From: AP-15 sp963814805
Lineage (GTDB): Bacteria > Pseudomonadota > Alphaproteobacteria > ATCC43930 > CGMCC-115725
Direction: 5' to 3'
DNA length: 64,000 bases
Assembly: GCA_963814805.1 (NCBI GenBank)
Contig: CAWFER010000002.1
Location: 1-64,000 of the forward strand
The notes beneath the pieces were generated by a model. The model did no database searches and was not told the DNA's origin. It saw only the letters and a program-made list of their open reading frames with translations. Shown in pieces: positions 46,483 to 57,100 of this stretch (position 1 is its first letter; each line of letters begins with the position of its first letter). The position numbers and the translations under genes were made by a program.

Positions 46483-47239
46483 ATGTCGATGCCTCTATCC
46501 CAGCACAGCGCCGCCCCGGCAGCAACCGGCGATGCAGCGCTCCTTAGCCGACTGTCGCAGCCGCTGGCGTACTGGACCGCGGCCGAAGACCTCGATCGCG
46601 CCGTAATTCAGCGTCTGACGAGAGAATTGCCGGAGGACGAAGCGCGCCGGGCGCAGGCGTTCGTTTTCGACGGCGACCGGGCCACCTACACCGCCGCGCA
46701 TGCAATGCTGCGGCGGGCGCTGCGGGCGGCGCTCGGCGAGAAGCCGCAGATTCACCCGTAACGCGCTCGGCCGGCCGGAGCTTTTGCCGCTGGCCGGCGA
46801 CGCGACGGCGCCGTCGTTCAACCTCACCCACACGCGCGGTTTCGCTGCCTGCGCCATCCTGCGCGGCGCGCCGATCGGCATCGACGCCGAGGACATCCGC
46901 CGCCCGATCGACGCGGCCGCGGTCGCCGCGCGCTGGTGCGCGCCCGCCGAGCGCCGGCTCCTGGCCCAGCTCCCGGCAGAGCGCCGCACCGAGATGTTTT
47001 TTCGGATCTGGACCCTGAAGGAGGCGATCGTCAAAGCCACCGGGCACGGGCTGCGCATCGAGCCGCAGCGTTTCGCGGTCGACCCCGATCGCGGCCACGC
47101 GCTGATCCCGGCTGAACTCGGCATCCCGACCCGTTGGCGGCTCGCCGAGTTCTCGCCGCTGCCGCATATCCGCCTGGCCGTTGCGACGCCGGGCGAAGGC
47201 GGGATCGCCGCCTCGCTGACCAATTTCGCGTTCAGGTAA
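46483..47239 (+). CDS. 4'-phosphopantetheinyl transferase, Sfp type (frameshifted)
   Basis: About 252 aa after repair of one indel near 46748. The N-terminal half starts MSMPLSQHSAAPAATGDAAL and has RDPAxx-like AAHAMLRRALRAALGEKP. The C-terminal half has NLTHTRGFAACAI, the magnesium/CoA motif PIGIDAEDIRRP and FFRIWTLKEAIVKATGHGL, the ACPS/Sfp signature. It attaches phosphopantetheine to carrier proteins. Sfp-type enzymes serve secondary metabolism, so the PKS acyl carrier 7 kb away is the obvious client. That link is inference. Confidence 0.88.
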
Positions 47240-47244
47240 GTCGG

Positions 47245-47371
47245 CGAGCCACATCGCATCGTAGGCGTTGCCGTCGATGATCTCGATCCGCTCGAGCGTG
47301 CGGGCATGGACCGTCGCCAGATCGACCCGCCGCTCGGGCCAGCTGAAAAACCGCATTGCCGCGGCTTTCAT
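47245..47371 (-). pseudogene. N-terminal fragment of a luciferase-like (LLM) oxidoreductase
   Basis: Minus-strand codons from an ATG at 47371 or 47356 read MRFFSWPERRVDLATVHART then LERIEIIDGNAYDAMWLA. This resembles the first strand and helix of LLM flavin oxidoreductases, which usually continue AEHHF. Here the sequence breaks off where the PPTase gene ends, so only about 42 residues remain. It lies downstream of the PPTase and beside the end of leuA. The family call rests on a short stretch and is tentative. Confidence 0.4.
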
Positions 47372-47410
47372 CCGGCGATCGACCCCGAAGCTGATCGAGG
47401 GCCGCCGCGG

Positions 47411-49079
47411 CTATTTCCTGACCCGATTGGCGGCGCTGGCGACGGCTTTGAGCGAGGCGGTGACGATGTTGGCGTCAATGCCGACGCCGTAAAGGCCGGC
47501 CTCGCCGGCGTCGCGGACCTGGACATAGGCGGTGGCCTGGGCATCGGCCCCGGCGCCGATCGCGTGCTCGCGATAGTCGGCGACGGTCAGCTCGATCCCG
47601 CATTCCGCGCGCAACGCGTCGACAAAGGCGTCGATCGGCCCGTTGCCGACCCCCTCGATCTGGCGCTCGGCCCCATCGACGGTGACGGTCGCGGCGATGC
47701 GGCGCTGATCCGGCGCGCGCGGCTCGGGGAAGATGCTGTAATCGACGAGTTCGATCGCCTCGCCACTCAGATAGGTGGTCTGGAACAGCGCCCAGATATC
47801 GGCGCTGGTCAATTCCTTGCCGGTGCGGTCGGCGACCTCCTGGACGATCCGCGAAAATTCGATCTGCAGCCCGCGCGGCAGATCGAGCCCGTGATCGGCT
47901 TGCAGCACATAGGCGACGCCGCCCTTGCCGGACTGGCTGTTGACCCGGATCACCGCCTCGTAGCTGCGGCCGAGATCCTTGGGGTCGATCGGCAGATAGG
48001 GCACCTCCCACAGCGCGTCGTTGCGCTTGGCCAAAGCGTCAAAGCCCTTTTTGATCGCATCCTGGTGCGAGCCGGAAAACGCGGTGTAGACGAGTTCGCC
48101 CGCATAAGGATGGCGCGGATGCACCGGCAATTGGTTGCAGTGCTCGACGGTGCGCACGATCTCGTCGATGTCGGTGATGACGAGACCCGGATCGATCCCC
48201 TGGCTGAACAGGTTCAAGGCGAGGGTCATGATGTCGACATTGCCGGTGCGCTCGCCATTGCCGAAGAGGGTGCCCTTCGACCCGGTCGGCGCCGGCCATG
48301 ACCCCGAGCTCGGTCGCCGCCACCGCGGTGCCGCGGTCGTTGTGCGGGTGCAGGCTCAGGACGATGCTGTCGCGGTCGCGGATGTTGCGGCCGAACCATT
48401 CGATCTGGTCGGCATAGACGTTGGGCGTGGCCATCTCGACCGTCGCCGGCAGGTTGAGGATGGTCTTTTTGACCGGGGTCGGCCGCCACACATCCATCAC
48501 CGCCTCGCAGATCTCGACCGCGAAATCGAGCTCGGTGCCGGTGAAGCTTTCGGGCGAATATTGATAGAGCACTTCGGTTTCCGGCATCGCCGCGGCGAGG
48601 TCGCGGATCAGCCGCGCGCCGTTGACGGCGATGTCGACGATGCCGCCCTTGTCGAGCCCGAAGACCACCCGGCGCTGCAAGGTCGAGGTCGAGTTGTAGA
48701 GGTGCATGATCGCGCGCCGGGCGCCGCGGATCGCCTCGAAGCTGCGCTCGATCAGCTCGGCGCGCGCCTGGGTCAGCACCTGGATGGTGACGTCCTCGGG
48801 CACCAGATCCTGCTCGATCAGCTCGCGGACAAAGGCGAAATCGGTCTCGGAGGCGGCCGGAAACCCGACCTCGATCTCCTTGAAGCCGAGCTTGACCAGC
48901 AGGTCGAACATGCGGCGCTTGCGCTCGGGCCCCATCGGCTCGACCAGCGCCTGATTGCCGTCGCGCAGATCGACGCTGCACCACAACGGCGCGTGGTCGA
49001 CGACCCGCGCCGGCCAGCGCCGGTCGGGCAGATTGATCGGGGCGAACGGGCGGTATTTATGGATCGGCATCTCGGACAT
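47411..49079 (-). CDS. leuA: 2-isopropylmalate synthase, long (type 2) form (frameshifted)
   Basis: About 556 aa after repair, the length of the LeuA type 2 family. The catalytic barrel starts HKYRPFAPINLPDRRW and has WCSVDLRDGNQALVEPMG, GFPAASETDFAFVRE and LHPHNDRGTAVAATELG. Near 48285 one extra C shifts the frame; repaired it reads VEGTLFGNGERTGNVDIMTL and continues into the C-terminal regulatory domain (ATVTVDGAERQIEGVGNGPI). It condenses acetyl-CoA with 2-ketoisovalerate as the first step of leucine synthesis. aggag sits 7 bases before the ATG. Confidence 0.92.
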
Positions 49080-49784
49080 CGGAAACTCCTGGGCGCGGAA
49101 TGGCCGCCGCTGCGGCGGCGATGCAATCGGGATCGAGGGGCCTTACGGCCGGCGGAGATCGGTCAGCGCCGCCGGCCGCCGCTAAGTCGCAGCGGCAGAG
49201 GCCATGAAGCGCCCGCACGCAAAAGGCTGCAGCAGCTAAAATCGTCGGTTATCTTGACTGGAGACATCTGGGAGACCGAGCGGAGAAGGTTCCCTTCCGG
49301 GAACGAACGCAGCAGCGCCGGCGCCCGTCAGGACGCCGCGGCGGTAAGTCGAAGCTGCTCACGCTCGAATGTCATCGCATGAGCGCTAACAGAACCGGCC
49401 TTAGCGGTCAAGTCCGATCCGCGGCATCGATCTCTACAGCGCGAAACCAGGGTGTGGCGATGGGATATCGGCGGGCCCGCAAAACCGCAAGTTTAACAGT
49501 CTGTATCCTTTCTGCCACTGTTGCCCCATAGCCACAGTCGTACTCAAAAACCCCAAATCGGGCTTGGCTCGATTGACTCGGATCAGGCCCCCGATAGTAT
49601 TGCCTCTAGTCGAATTTGGATCACGCCCTGTATCGATCGCTGATCGGGCAGTAGTCGGCGGTAATGCGCGGTTTCCGTTCGCTGCTCTGCGGTAACGGGA
49701 ACCGTGAGCGGCGCGCCACAGCGGGCGCATGGGGTGGAAGCGGGGACTTGGCCGCGGCGACGTGGCCTGGGAAGCGGGGGCAAC
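49080..49784 (-). promoter_or_regulatory. leuA leader with a possible Leu-rich leader peptide and hairpins
   Basis: This 700-bp region separates leuA from the plus-strand hypothetical gene. On the leuA strand a 34-codon frame (49267-49163) starts MSPVKITDDFS and ends with a Leu-rich part (SLLRAGASWPLPLRL) just before a perfect 9-bp GC hairpin at 49147-49177. A second hairpin (gccgcc/ggcggc) lies at about 49097-49118, just before the ribosome-binding site. The order leader peptide, hairpin, leuA fits attenuation, but there is no U-run and the leader has a weak ribosome-binding site. I see nothing else in the rest of the region. Confidence 0.35.
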
Positions 49785-50255
49785 GTGGAACAAGCGTCCG
49801 AACACTCGAATATCGTGGTTTTTCCGCCAAGGCCGCAGGGGCCGCCGGCAGCAACCGACGGATCATACTTTACCACGCCAAACCGCTACGAATTCAGCGA
49901 AACCGAGCTGCCGGTTCTTTGCCGCTGGTTCTCGGCGATGAAATATGCCTTTCCCGGGACCGAAGGCATTATGGTCGTCAGCCATCAGGAAAGCTATTCG
50001 GCGGTCGGCCTCTATAATCGGGATGGCGGCGCTCCAAACTGCCTCGTCGCCAAGCATGAAGTTTCGGGCAATGTGCGCTTTTTCTGGTCGACCGAGTTCG
50101 ACCCGCCGCATCCGATCAAGGAATTGTGCGAGATCACCAACGCCCATATTCGCGCCATCCGGCCGCCGCGCGACGAAAAGAACTGGCTCGATCCGGCCGG
50201 GTGGCTCGGCGTCTACGCCTCGCGTCTGATCGCGACCCAGCTGCAGGTGGTCTAG
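49785..50255 (+). CDS. Hypothetical protein
   Basis: About 156 aa from a GTG start that has gcggggg just upstream. It contains RYEFSETELPVLCRWFSAMK, TEGIMVVSHQESYSAVGLYN and FFWSTEFDPPHPIKELCEIT, a globular pattern without transmembrane or signal segments. I do not recognise the family. An earlier in-frame ATG at 49704 would add 27 low-complexity residues and is less likely. It lies upstream of the epimerase and glycosyltransferase on the same strand, but 200 bp away. Confidence 0.55.
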   Translation: MEQASEHSNIVVFPPRPQGPPAATDGSYFTTPNRYEFSETELPVLCRWFSAMKYAFPGTEGIMVVSHQESYSAVGLYNRDGGAPNCLVAKHEVSGNVRFFWSTEFDPPHPIKELCEITNAHIRAIRPPRDEKNWLDPAGWLGVYASRLIATQLQVV

Positions 50256-50454
50256 CCGCGGCGCGAGCGGCCGCAGCTGCGGCCTGCGGCTCGCAGCGCC
50301 GATAACCGGGTTTGCCTGCGCACTCCCGCCTCGGGTAGTCTTGAACCGAGAGATAGCCGGCCTTGGCGGGATCTGCCGGCCCGTCATCGGCGTTCCGCGG
50401 CATCGGCTGATGTCGACAATCGACCGGACAATCGAGGAGTTGCGAGGTGACAAT

Positions 50455-51417
50455 GTGATCGTAGTGACCGGCGGCGCGGGGTTCATTGGGTCGCACATCG
50501 TCGTCGATCTGGCCGCGGCCGGGCAGCGGATCGCCGTCTGCGACCTGTTGCGATCGGGGGCCAAATGGCGACACATCGCAGCGGCGCCGGTTTATGACCT
50601 GGTCCGCCCGGAAGCGCTGTTCGAGTGGCTCGATGGTCATCGCGCAGAGGTCGCGGCAATCGTCCATATGGCGGCGATTTCGACCACCACCGAGCCCGAC
50701 ATCGATCGCTACGTCAGCGTCAATGTGCGTCTGACCCTCGATCTTTGGCGGTGGTGCGCGGAGAACCGGACGCGGTTCATCTATGCCTCGTCGGCGGCCA
50801 CTTATGGCGACGGCGGCGCCGGCTTTGTCGACGACCAGAGCCCGGCCGCTCTCGCGGCCCTGCGCCCGCTCAACGCCTACGGCTGGAGCAAGCACCTGGT
50901 CGATCGCCGGGTCATCGACGATCTCGAGCGCGGCGCGCCGCTGCCGCCGCAATGGGCCGGGCTCAAATTCTTTAATGTTTATGGCGCAAACGAAAGTCAT
51001 AAGGGCGCGATGCAGTCGATGGCCAGCAAGCTCGTGCCGGCGATCATGGCCGGCGAGCCGGTCAGCCTGTTCCGCTCGGATAACCAGCACTACCGCGACG
51101 GCGGCCAGCTCCGCGATTTCGTCTATGTCAAAGATTGCGTCGCGGTGGTGCGCTGGCTGCTGGACAACGCGACCGTCAACGGCCTGTTCAACGTCGGCAG
51201 CGGCGCGGCGCGCAGCTTCCTCGACCTCGTCGAGATTGTCGGCGCGCAGCTGGGCTGCCGGCCCGACCTCCGCTTTGTCGACCCTCCCGAGATATTGCGC
51301 GGGCAATACCAGTATTTTACCCAGGCGGATGTCAGCAAGCTGCGCGCTGCCGGCTTTGCCGGCGCATTTCATTCGCTCGAGGCCGGCATCGAGGACTATC
51401 TCGCGCACGGCGCCTGA
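50455..51417 (+). CDS. hldD: NAD-dependent epimerase, ADP-glycero-manno-heptose 6-epimerase type
   Basis: About 320 aa. The NAD motif VTGGAGFIGSHIV is at the very start, which favours the GTG at 50455 (gaggtgac lies just before it) over the ATG at 50410. The catalytic residues are in YASSAATYG (Ser) and NAYGWSKHLVD (Tyr/Lys). The C-terminal ILRGQYQYFTQADVSKLRAAG region is the HldD/RfaD hallmark. The enzyme makes the L-glycero-heptose donor for the LPS inner core. It runs with the following glycosyltransferase and may serve LPS or the neighbouring polyketide cluster. Confidence 0.88.
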   Translation: MIVVTGGAGFIGSHIVVDLAAAGQRIAVCDLLRSGAKWRHIAAAPVYDLVRPEALFEWLDGHRAEVAAIVHMAAISTTTEPDIDRYVSVNVRLTLDLWRWCAENRTRFIYASSAATYGDGGAGFVDDQSPAALAALRPLNAYGWSKHLVDRRVIDDLERGAPLPPQWAGLKFFNVYGANESHKGAMQSMASKLVPAIMAGEPVSLFRSDNQHYRDGGQLRDFVYVKDCVAVVRWLLDNATVNGLFNVGSGAARSFLDLVEIVGAQLGCRPDLRFVDPPEILRGQYQYFTQADVSKLRAAGFAGAFHSLEAGIEDYLAHGA

Positions 51418-51451
51418 TCAGCCTGGCGGGGATTTAGGCAAGCCGGAGCCG

Positions 51452-52682
51452 GTGATCGTCTTTGACATTTCGCGCCTGCTGTCGCGCGCCCGGCGCGGCA
51501 CGCCGACCGGGATCGATCGGGTCGAGCTCGCCTATGCCGAGCATCTGATCGGGTCGGGTCCGCCGCTGCGCTTCGCCGCGACTACCCCGTGGGGCGGGCT
51601 GGGGATCTTGCCGCGGCCGGCGGCCGAGGCCTATGTCGCCGCACTCGCCGCGATGTGGCGCGGCGCCGCGCAAACCTCGGCGCATCGGCGGCAAGTGCGC
51701 CGGCTGGCGCGGCAATTGCGGTTCGAGCCGCTGCGGCCTCGCCTACACGGGCTCCAGGCGCCGGCGCCAGCCGCGGCCGAGCGGCCGGTCTATCTCTTGG
51801 TGTCGCACCATCATCTCGAACGCCGCCGGCTGATCGCCCGGCTCAAGCGGCGCAGCGGGGCGGGCTTTGTCTGCCTGATCCATGATCTGATCCCGATGGA
51901 GTTTCCCGAATACGCCCGGCCCGGCCAGGATCTGCGGCATCGCCGGCGCATCGAGACCGCCGCCGCCCTGGCCGATGCGATTATCGTCGGCTCGGCGGCT
52001 ACCGGCGACGCTCTGCGGCCGCATCTCGACCGCGGCGGCCGAGCCCCGCCGATGCTGGTGGCGCCGTTCGGCATCGACTTGCCGCCGGCCCCCGTGGATG
52101 GCCCACCGCCGCCTGGTTCACCCTATTTCATCTGCATCGGCACGATCGAGCCGCGCAAGAACCACCTGCTCCTGCTCAATCTGTGGCGCCAGCTGGCCGC
52201 GGAACGCGGTTCGCTCGCCCCCCGCCTGGTGCTGATCGGCCAGCGCGGCTGGGAAACCGGCAGCGCCATCGACATGCTCGACCGCTGTCCGGCGCTGCGC
52301 GGGCTCGTCATCGAGCGCAATCATCTGGCCGACAGCGAGATGACCCGCCTCTTGACCGGGGCGCGCGCGCTCTTCTTGCCGTCCTTCGCCGAGGGCTTCG
52401 GGTTTCCGATGATCGAGGCTCTGGGGCTCGGCGTGCCGGTGCTGTGCAGCGATCTTCGCCGCATTGCGCGAAAACGGCGGCGAGGTTCCGGAGTATCTCG
52501 ATCCGCTCGACGCCCGCGGCTGGCGCGAGGCGATCCTCGACTATCAGCTCGACAACTCGCCGCGGCGGCAGCGCCAGCTCGCGCGCCTCGAGGGCTGGAC
52601 GGCAACCGGCTGGGCCGACCATTTCGCCGCGGTCGAAGCGCTGATCGCGCAAACCGCGGCCGCCGCCGGACCAACCCGATGA
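51452..52682 (+). CDS. Family 4-type glycosyltransferase (frameshifted near the C terminus)
   Basis: About 410 aa from the GTG at 51452. The N-terminal domain has VIVFDISRLLSRARRGTPTG and LIHDLIPMEFPEY. The donor-binding domain has ICIGTIEPRKNHLLLL, LVLIGQRGWE and the E-x7-E motif in SFAEGFGFPMIEALGLGVPV. Near 52460 one extra C breaks the frame; repaired it reads DLAALRENGGEVPEYLDPLD and runs to 52682. The acceptor is unknown. It converges tail-to-tail with the oxoamine synthase gene, with 37 bp between them, and follows hldD by 34 bp. Confidence 0.83.
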
Positions 52683-52719
52683 TCGTCGCCAACGAGCGTG
52701 CGGCCGGGCCGGCCCCAGT

Positions 52720-54118
52720 CTAACGCGAGGAGAACGCGAGCGTGCCGAGATGGCGGGCGACCGCGGCCAGGTCCCTGGTTTCGGAGGGCAGTCGACGGCT
52801 CTCTTCCAGCAGGATGCGCACGCTTTCTCGGACCTGGTCCTCGCTATGCTCGGCGGTCAGGAAAAATCGCAGCCGCGCCGCCCGCTCCGGCACCGCCGGA
52901 TAGAGGATCGGCTGGACGTTGACCCCGCGCCGGAACATCGCCTGCGCCAGCCGCGCGGCGCGGATCGAGCCGCCGGTGATGATCGGCACGATCGAGGCTC
53001 CGACCGAGCCGCCGACATCGAGCCCGCCGTCGCGCGCGAGCCGCTAAAAACAGCGCTCCCGCGCTCGTTGACCCGACGCACCCGCTCCGGCTCGCGCTCC
53101 AGGATTTCGAGGGCCGCGAGCGCCGCCGCCGCCGCCGGCGGGGCCATTCCGACCGAGAACACGAAGCCCGGCGCCGTCAGCTTCAGATAGTCGATCAGCT
53201 CGGCCCGCCCGGCGATATAGCCGCCGCACGAAACCAGGCTCTTGCTCAAGGTCCCCATCCAGATGTCGACCTCGCTCGGATCGACGCCGAAATGGTCGGC
53301 GATGCCAAAGCCGCGCGGCCCCAGCACCCCCAGCGCATGCGCCTCGTCGACCATCAGCCACGCGCGATGGCGCCGCGCGACGGCGATAAAGGCCGGCAGA
53401 TCGGGGATGTCGCCATCCATGCTGTAATGGCCTTCGATGACCAGGAGCGCATGCCCGGTGCGCCGGCGCGCCTCGCCGAGCAGCCGGTCAGCGGCCTCGT
53501 GGTCGAGATGGGCGAACGGCGCCCGGCGCGCCCCGGACAGCGCCGCCCCCTGGACGATGCTGTTGTGGATCAGCGCATCATGAACGATGACGTCGTCGCG
53601 CCCGAGCAGACGCCCGATGACGCGTGACATTGGTCGAATGGCCGCCGACGAGGACGACGCTGTCTTCGGCGCCGTGCAGTCGGGCCAGCGCCTGTTCAAG
53701 CTCGCGGTGAACTGGCCGTTCGCCGGAGACCGGGCGGCTCGCCGAGACCGAGGTGCCGTAGCGATCGATCGCCGCCTTCGTCGCCGCGGAAATATCCGGG
53801 TGACCGTTGAGACCGGCATAATTGTAGGAGGCGAAGTTGATGTAGGTTTCGCCGTCGATTACCGTCTCGGCCCCGGCGATGCCCTGGTGCACCCGGAAAA
53901 ACGGATCGGCGATCCCGAGAAAGGCCGCCGCCTCGCGGATCATGCGGATTTCGCGGAAGCCTTCGAGTTCCGCCACCGCGAGCCGCGAGGCCGGCTCGGC
54001 GACTGCCGCTTCGGCGCCGCGCCGGCGCCGTGCGCAGCGGCGCCGCCGCCGCGGCCTTTTCCAACAGGCGCGCCTTGGCCTGCGACGACAACCCAAAAAT
54101 GTTTCGCCCGGTCGCCAT
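52720..54118 (-). pseudogene. Alpha-oxoamine synthase (AONS/SPT-type PLP enzyme), three frameshifts
   Basis: About 465 aa after repair (indels near 54030, 53625 and 53045). After an Ala-rich N-terminal extension (MATGRNIFGLSSQAKARLLE) comes the fold-I core: YINFASYNYAGLNGHPDIS, TSVSASRPVSGERPVHRELE, VIEGHYSMDGDIPDLPAF, VDEAHALGVLGPRGFG and the PLP lysine in GTLSKSLVSCGGYIAG, ending with RRGVNVQPILYPAVPERAAR. Such enzymes condense an acyl thioester with an amino acid and lose CO2. Its ATG is 4 bases past the PKS stop, so it is probably the release enzyme for the polyketide. Confidence 0.85.
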
Positions 54119-54122
54119 CGGG

Positions 54123-57100
54123 CTACTCCGCCGCGACCGGTTTCGGCTGCGGCATGGCCGCCGCGCCGGCTTCCTCATCGCCTTCGGCGACTTCGCCGCC
54201 GCCCTCATAGCGCGCCACCAGCGCGACGATTTCGGCGTTCTTTGTTCTGGCGCCGAGCGCGCCGGCAAGCCGCGCCGCGATCGAGCTGACGCTGGTCCCC
54301 TCGGCCAAGGACATCAGCGGCAGGTCGACGCCGAGCCGGCTTTCGAGGGCGAGGCGAAGCTCGACCGCCATCAGCGAATCCATCCCCATCTGCGACAGCG
54401 GACGCAGCGGCTGGACGCCGTCGGCAGGCAGGCGCAGGATCCGCGCCGCCTCCTCGGCGACGACGGCGCGCAAGAGATCGAGCGCCGCTTGCGGGTCGAT
54501 CAGGGCCAGGCGGTCGGCGATGGCCTCGTCTTCGGCCGACGAGCCGGCCTTGGCGCGCAGCTCGGAAAACAGCGGGGTCGCCAATATCGGCAGAAAGCGC
54601 CGCGCCTGCGTCCAATCGGCTTCGGCGCAGCCGACCACCGGCAAGCCGCTGGCGATCATCGCCGGCAGACCGGCCAGGGCCTGGGCGGCGGGCATCGGCC
54701 TGGCGCCCAGGCGCCGCGCCAGCGCGGTGCGGATTTCGGGCCGGCTCGCCAGGTATCCGGCATCCTCGATCGGCCCCCAGGCGATGGCGAGCGCCGGTCG
54801 CCCGGCGGCGCGACGCTGGCGGGCGAGCGCCTCGAGCGCCGCATTCGCCGCCACATAGGCGCCCTGGCCCGGCGCGCCGAGCAATGTCGTCGCCGAGGAG
54901 AACAGCCAGAACAGCTCCAACGGGTCCTCGCGCGTCAACAGGTCGAGGGCGAGCGCGCCGCCGAGCTTTGGCCGCAGCATCAGATCGGCGTTGCCGGGGT
55001 CGATATCGCCGGCGAGCCGGTCGTCGATCGCCGAGGCCGCGTGCACCACCCCGCGCAGCGGCGCTTGCGTCGCCCGAATCCGGTCGAGCACCGCCGAGAG
55101 GCTGGCGCGATCGGCGACATCGCCGCGATAAACGCGGACCTCGGCGCCGGCCGCTTCGAGCTCCGCGACCCGCGCCGCGCATCCCGGCGTCTGCGACCCG
55201 CGGCGGCCGAGCAGTGCTAGCGAGCCGGCGCCGTGGGCGACGAGCCAGCGCGCGGCTTCGAAGCCGAACCCGTCGATCCCGCCGGTCACCAGATAGGCGC
55301 CGTCGCGCCGCGCCGCGAAATCGGCGGGCGTGCGCAGCGGCAATGCCGGCATCGCGGTCGGGGACCAGGACGAGCTTGCCGATGTGACCCGACGCCTGCA
55401 TCAGGCGAAAGGCGTCATGGATCTCGCAGAACGGGAAGACCCGGTGCGCCAGCGGCCGGATCGCGTCCTCGGCGAGGAGCGCGGAAACTTCCGCCAGCAA
55501 CGATCGGGCGAGCGCCGGACGGCGCAATGGCAGCTGGTCGACATCGATCGCGAAATACGACAGGTTCTGGCGCAGCGGGCGCAGATGCAGGCGACGATTG
55601 AGGTAGAAGTCGCGCTTGCCGAGCTCGAGAAAGCGGCCGAACGGCTTCAGCGCTTCGAGGCTGCGCTCCATCGCCTCGCCGCTCAGCGAGTTCAGCACGA
55701 CGTCGACCCCCTGCCCGAGGGTGATTTCGCGGACCCCGTCGGCAAAGCCCGAATCGCGCGAATCGAGCACGTGGTCGGCGCCGGCCAGCCGCAGAAATGC
55801 CCGTTTGACATCGGACCCGGCGGTGGCGATGACGATGGCGCCGCGGTGCTTGGCGTATTGGATCGCGGCCAGCCCGACGCCGCCGGCAGCGGCATGGATC
55901 AGGACATGCTCGCCCGTGGCGAGCTGCGCCAGATGCCCCAGCGCATAGATCGCGGTGATAAAGGCGACCGGCAATCCCGCGGCCGCGGCAAAGCTCGTCT
56001 CGGCCGGGATCGGCGCGACCGCAGCGGCTGGCGTCACCACCCGCGTGCCGAGCGCCGCCGGCGCCAGGGCCATGACCCGGTCGCCGAAGGCGAGGCCCTC
56101 GACCCCCGGTCCGACGGCGCGCACGGTTCCGGCGCATTCGAGCCCGAAGCCGGCGCCGGCAAAGCCGTCGATCAGCGCCTCCTCGGGTAACAGCCCCATC
56201 GCCCACATCACGTCGCGAAAGTTGAGGCCGGCGGCATGCACGTCGATTTCGACCTCGCCCGGGCCGGGGGCGCGCGGGGCCGCGGCCTCCCAACCCAGCG
56301 CGTCGAAGCCGCCCGGCCGGCTGCTCGCCAGGTTGAGCGGCTGCGATCGCAGCGCCAGCCGCAGCGGCAGGCCGAGGCGCAGCCGCAGCACGTGGCGCCC
56401 TTGCGGCGTCCAGACGATTTCGCTCTCCGCGCTCGCAGCCGCCAATTCATCGGCGATCTGCCGGGCGTGCTCGCCGGCCGTGGCGCCCCTGGCTAGATCG
56501 ACCCGATGAACCGAGAGCCGCGGCAGTTCATTGACGAGCACGCGGGCAAAGCCCCACAGCGCGGCCCCGGCCGCCACCGACTCGCCTGGCGCCTCGATGG
56601 CGGCCGGATGCGGCGGCGGGAATGCGGCCTGCTGGGCATTGGCGGTGACGACCCACAGCGCCGCTTGCCTGCGCTCGGCCGCGAGCGCTACCCGAGCCAG
56701 TGCGGCAATTTGCGCCGCCGCGCCGCGATCCTCGCCTTCGGCCGGCTCGGCCAGGAAAACAACGCGCTCGCGGGTGGCCTCGCGCGCGTCTTCCGGGCCG
56801 GGCTCGACCACCTCCAGGAAATCGCGATCGGGCTCGATCTTTACCTGATGGCCGGCTCCCGCCAAGCGGTCGAGCAGCGCCGCCCGCAACGCGGTATCGC
56901 CGGCGACGATGGTGATCACGCCGGGGGTGACGACGCCGGGCGGCATCGGCGCAGCCCCACCCGTCGCCACGCGCGCGGGCGCGCTGCCCCAGAACACCGC
57001 GCTGGGCCATGGCGCCGCGACCACGCCGGCGGCGCCGGCGCGGCGGAAGCCGGCGGCCGAGAGTTCATCCCGCCACTCTTCGCCCGAACGCAGCGGCGAT

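Noticed and set aside
49290..49330. Possible small SRP RNA or other structured RNA (cttccgggaacgaacgcagc)
   Set aside because: The conserved SRP core GGAAGGAAGCAGCC is not present and the flanking pairing does not fit.
49335..49382. Minus-strand 15-codon frame MTFEREQLRLTAAAS upstream of leuA as leader peptide
   Set aside because: Only two Leu codons and far from the hairpin; the 49267-49163 frame is a better candidate.
54030..55220. 396-aa plus-strand open frame opposite the PKS KR/ACP region
   Set aside because: Antisense shadow of KR and ACP motifs; Arg/Gln-rich without family features.
54123..55352. KR-ACP as a naturally separate gene with its own ATG at 55352
   Set aside because: The two frames meet within the ER-KR linker and no ribosome-binding site precedes the ATG; one indel in a single PKS gene is simpler, particularly with many indels nearby.
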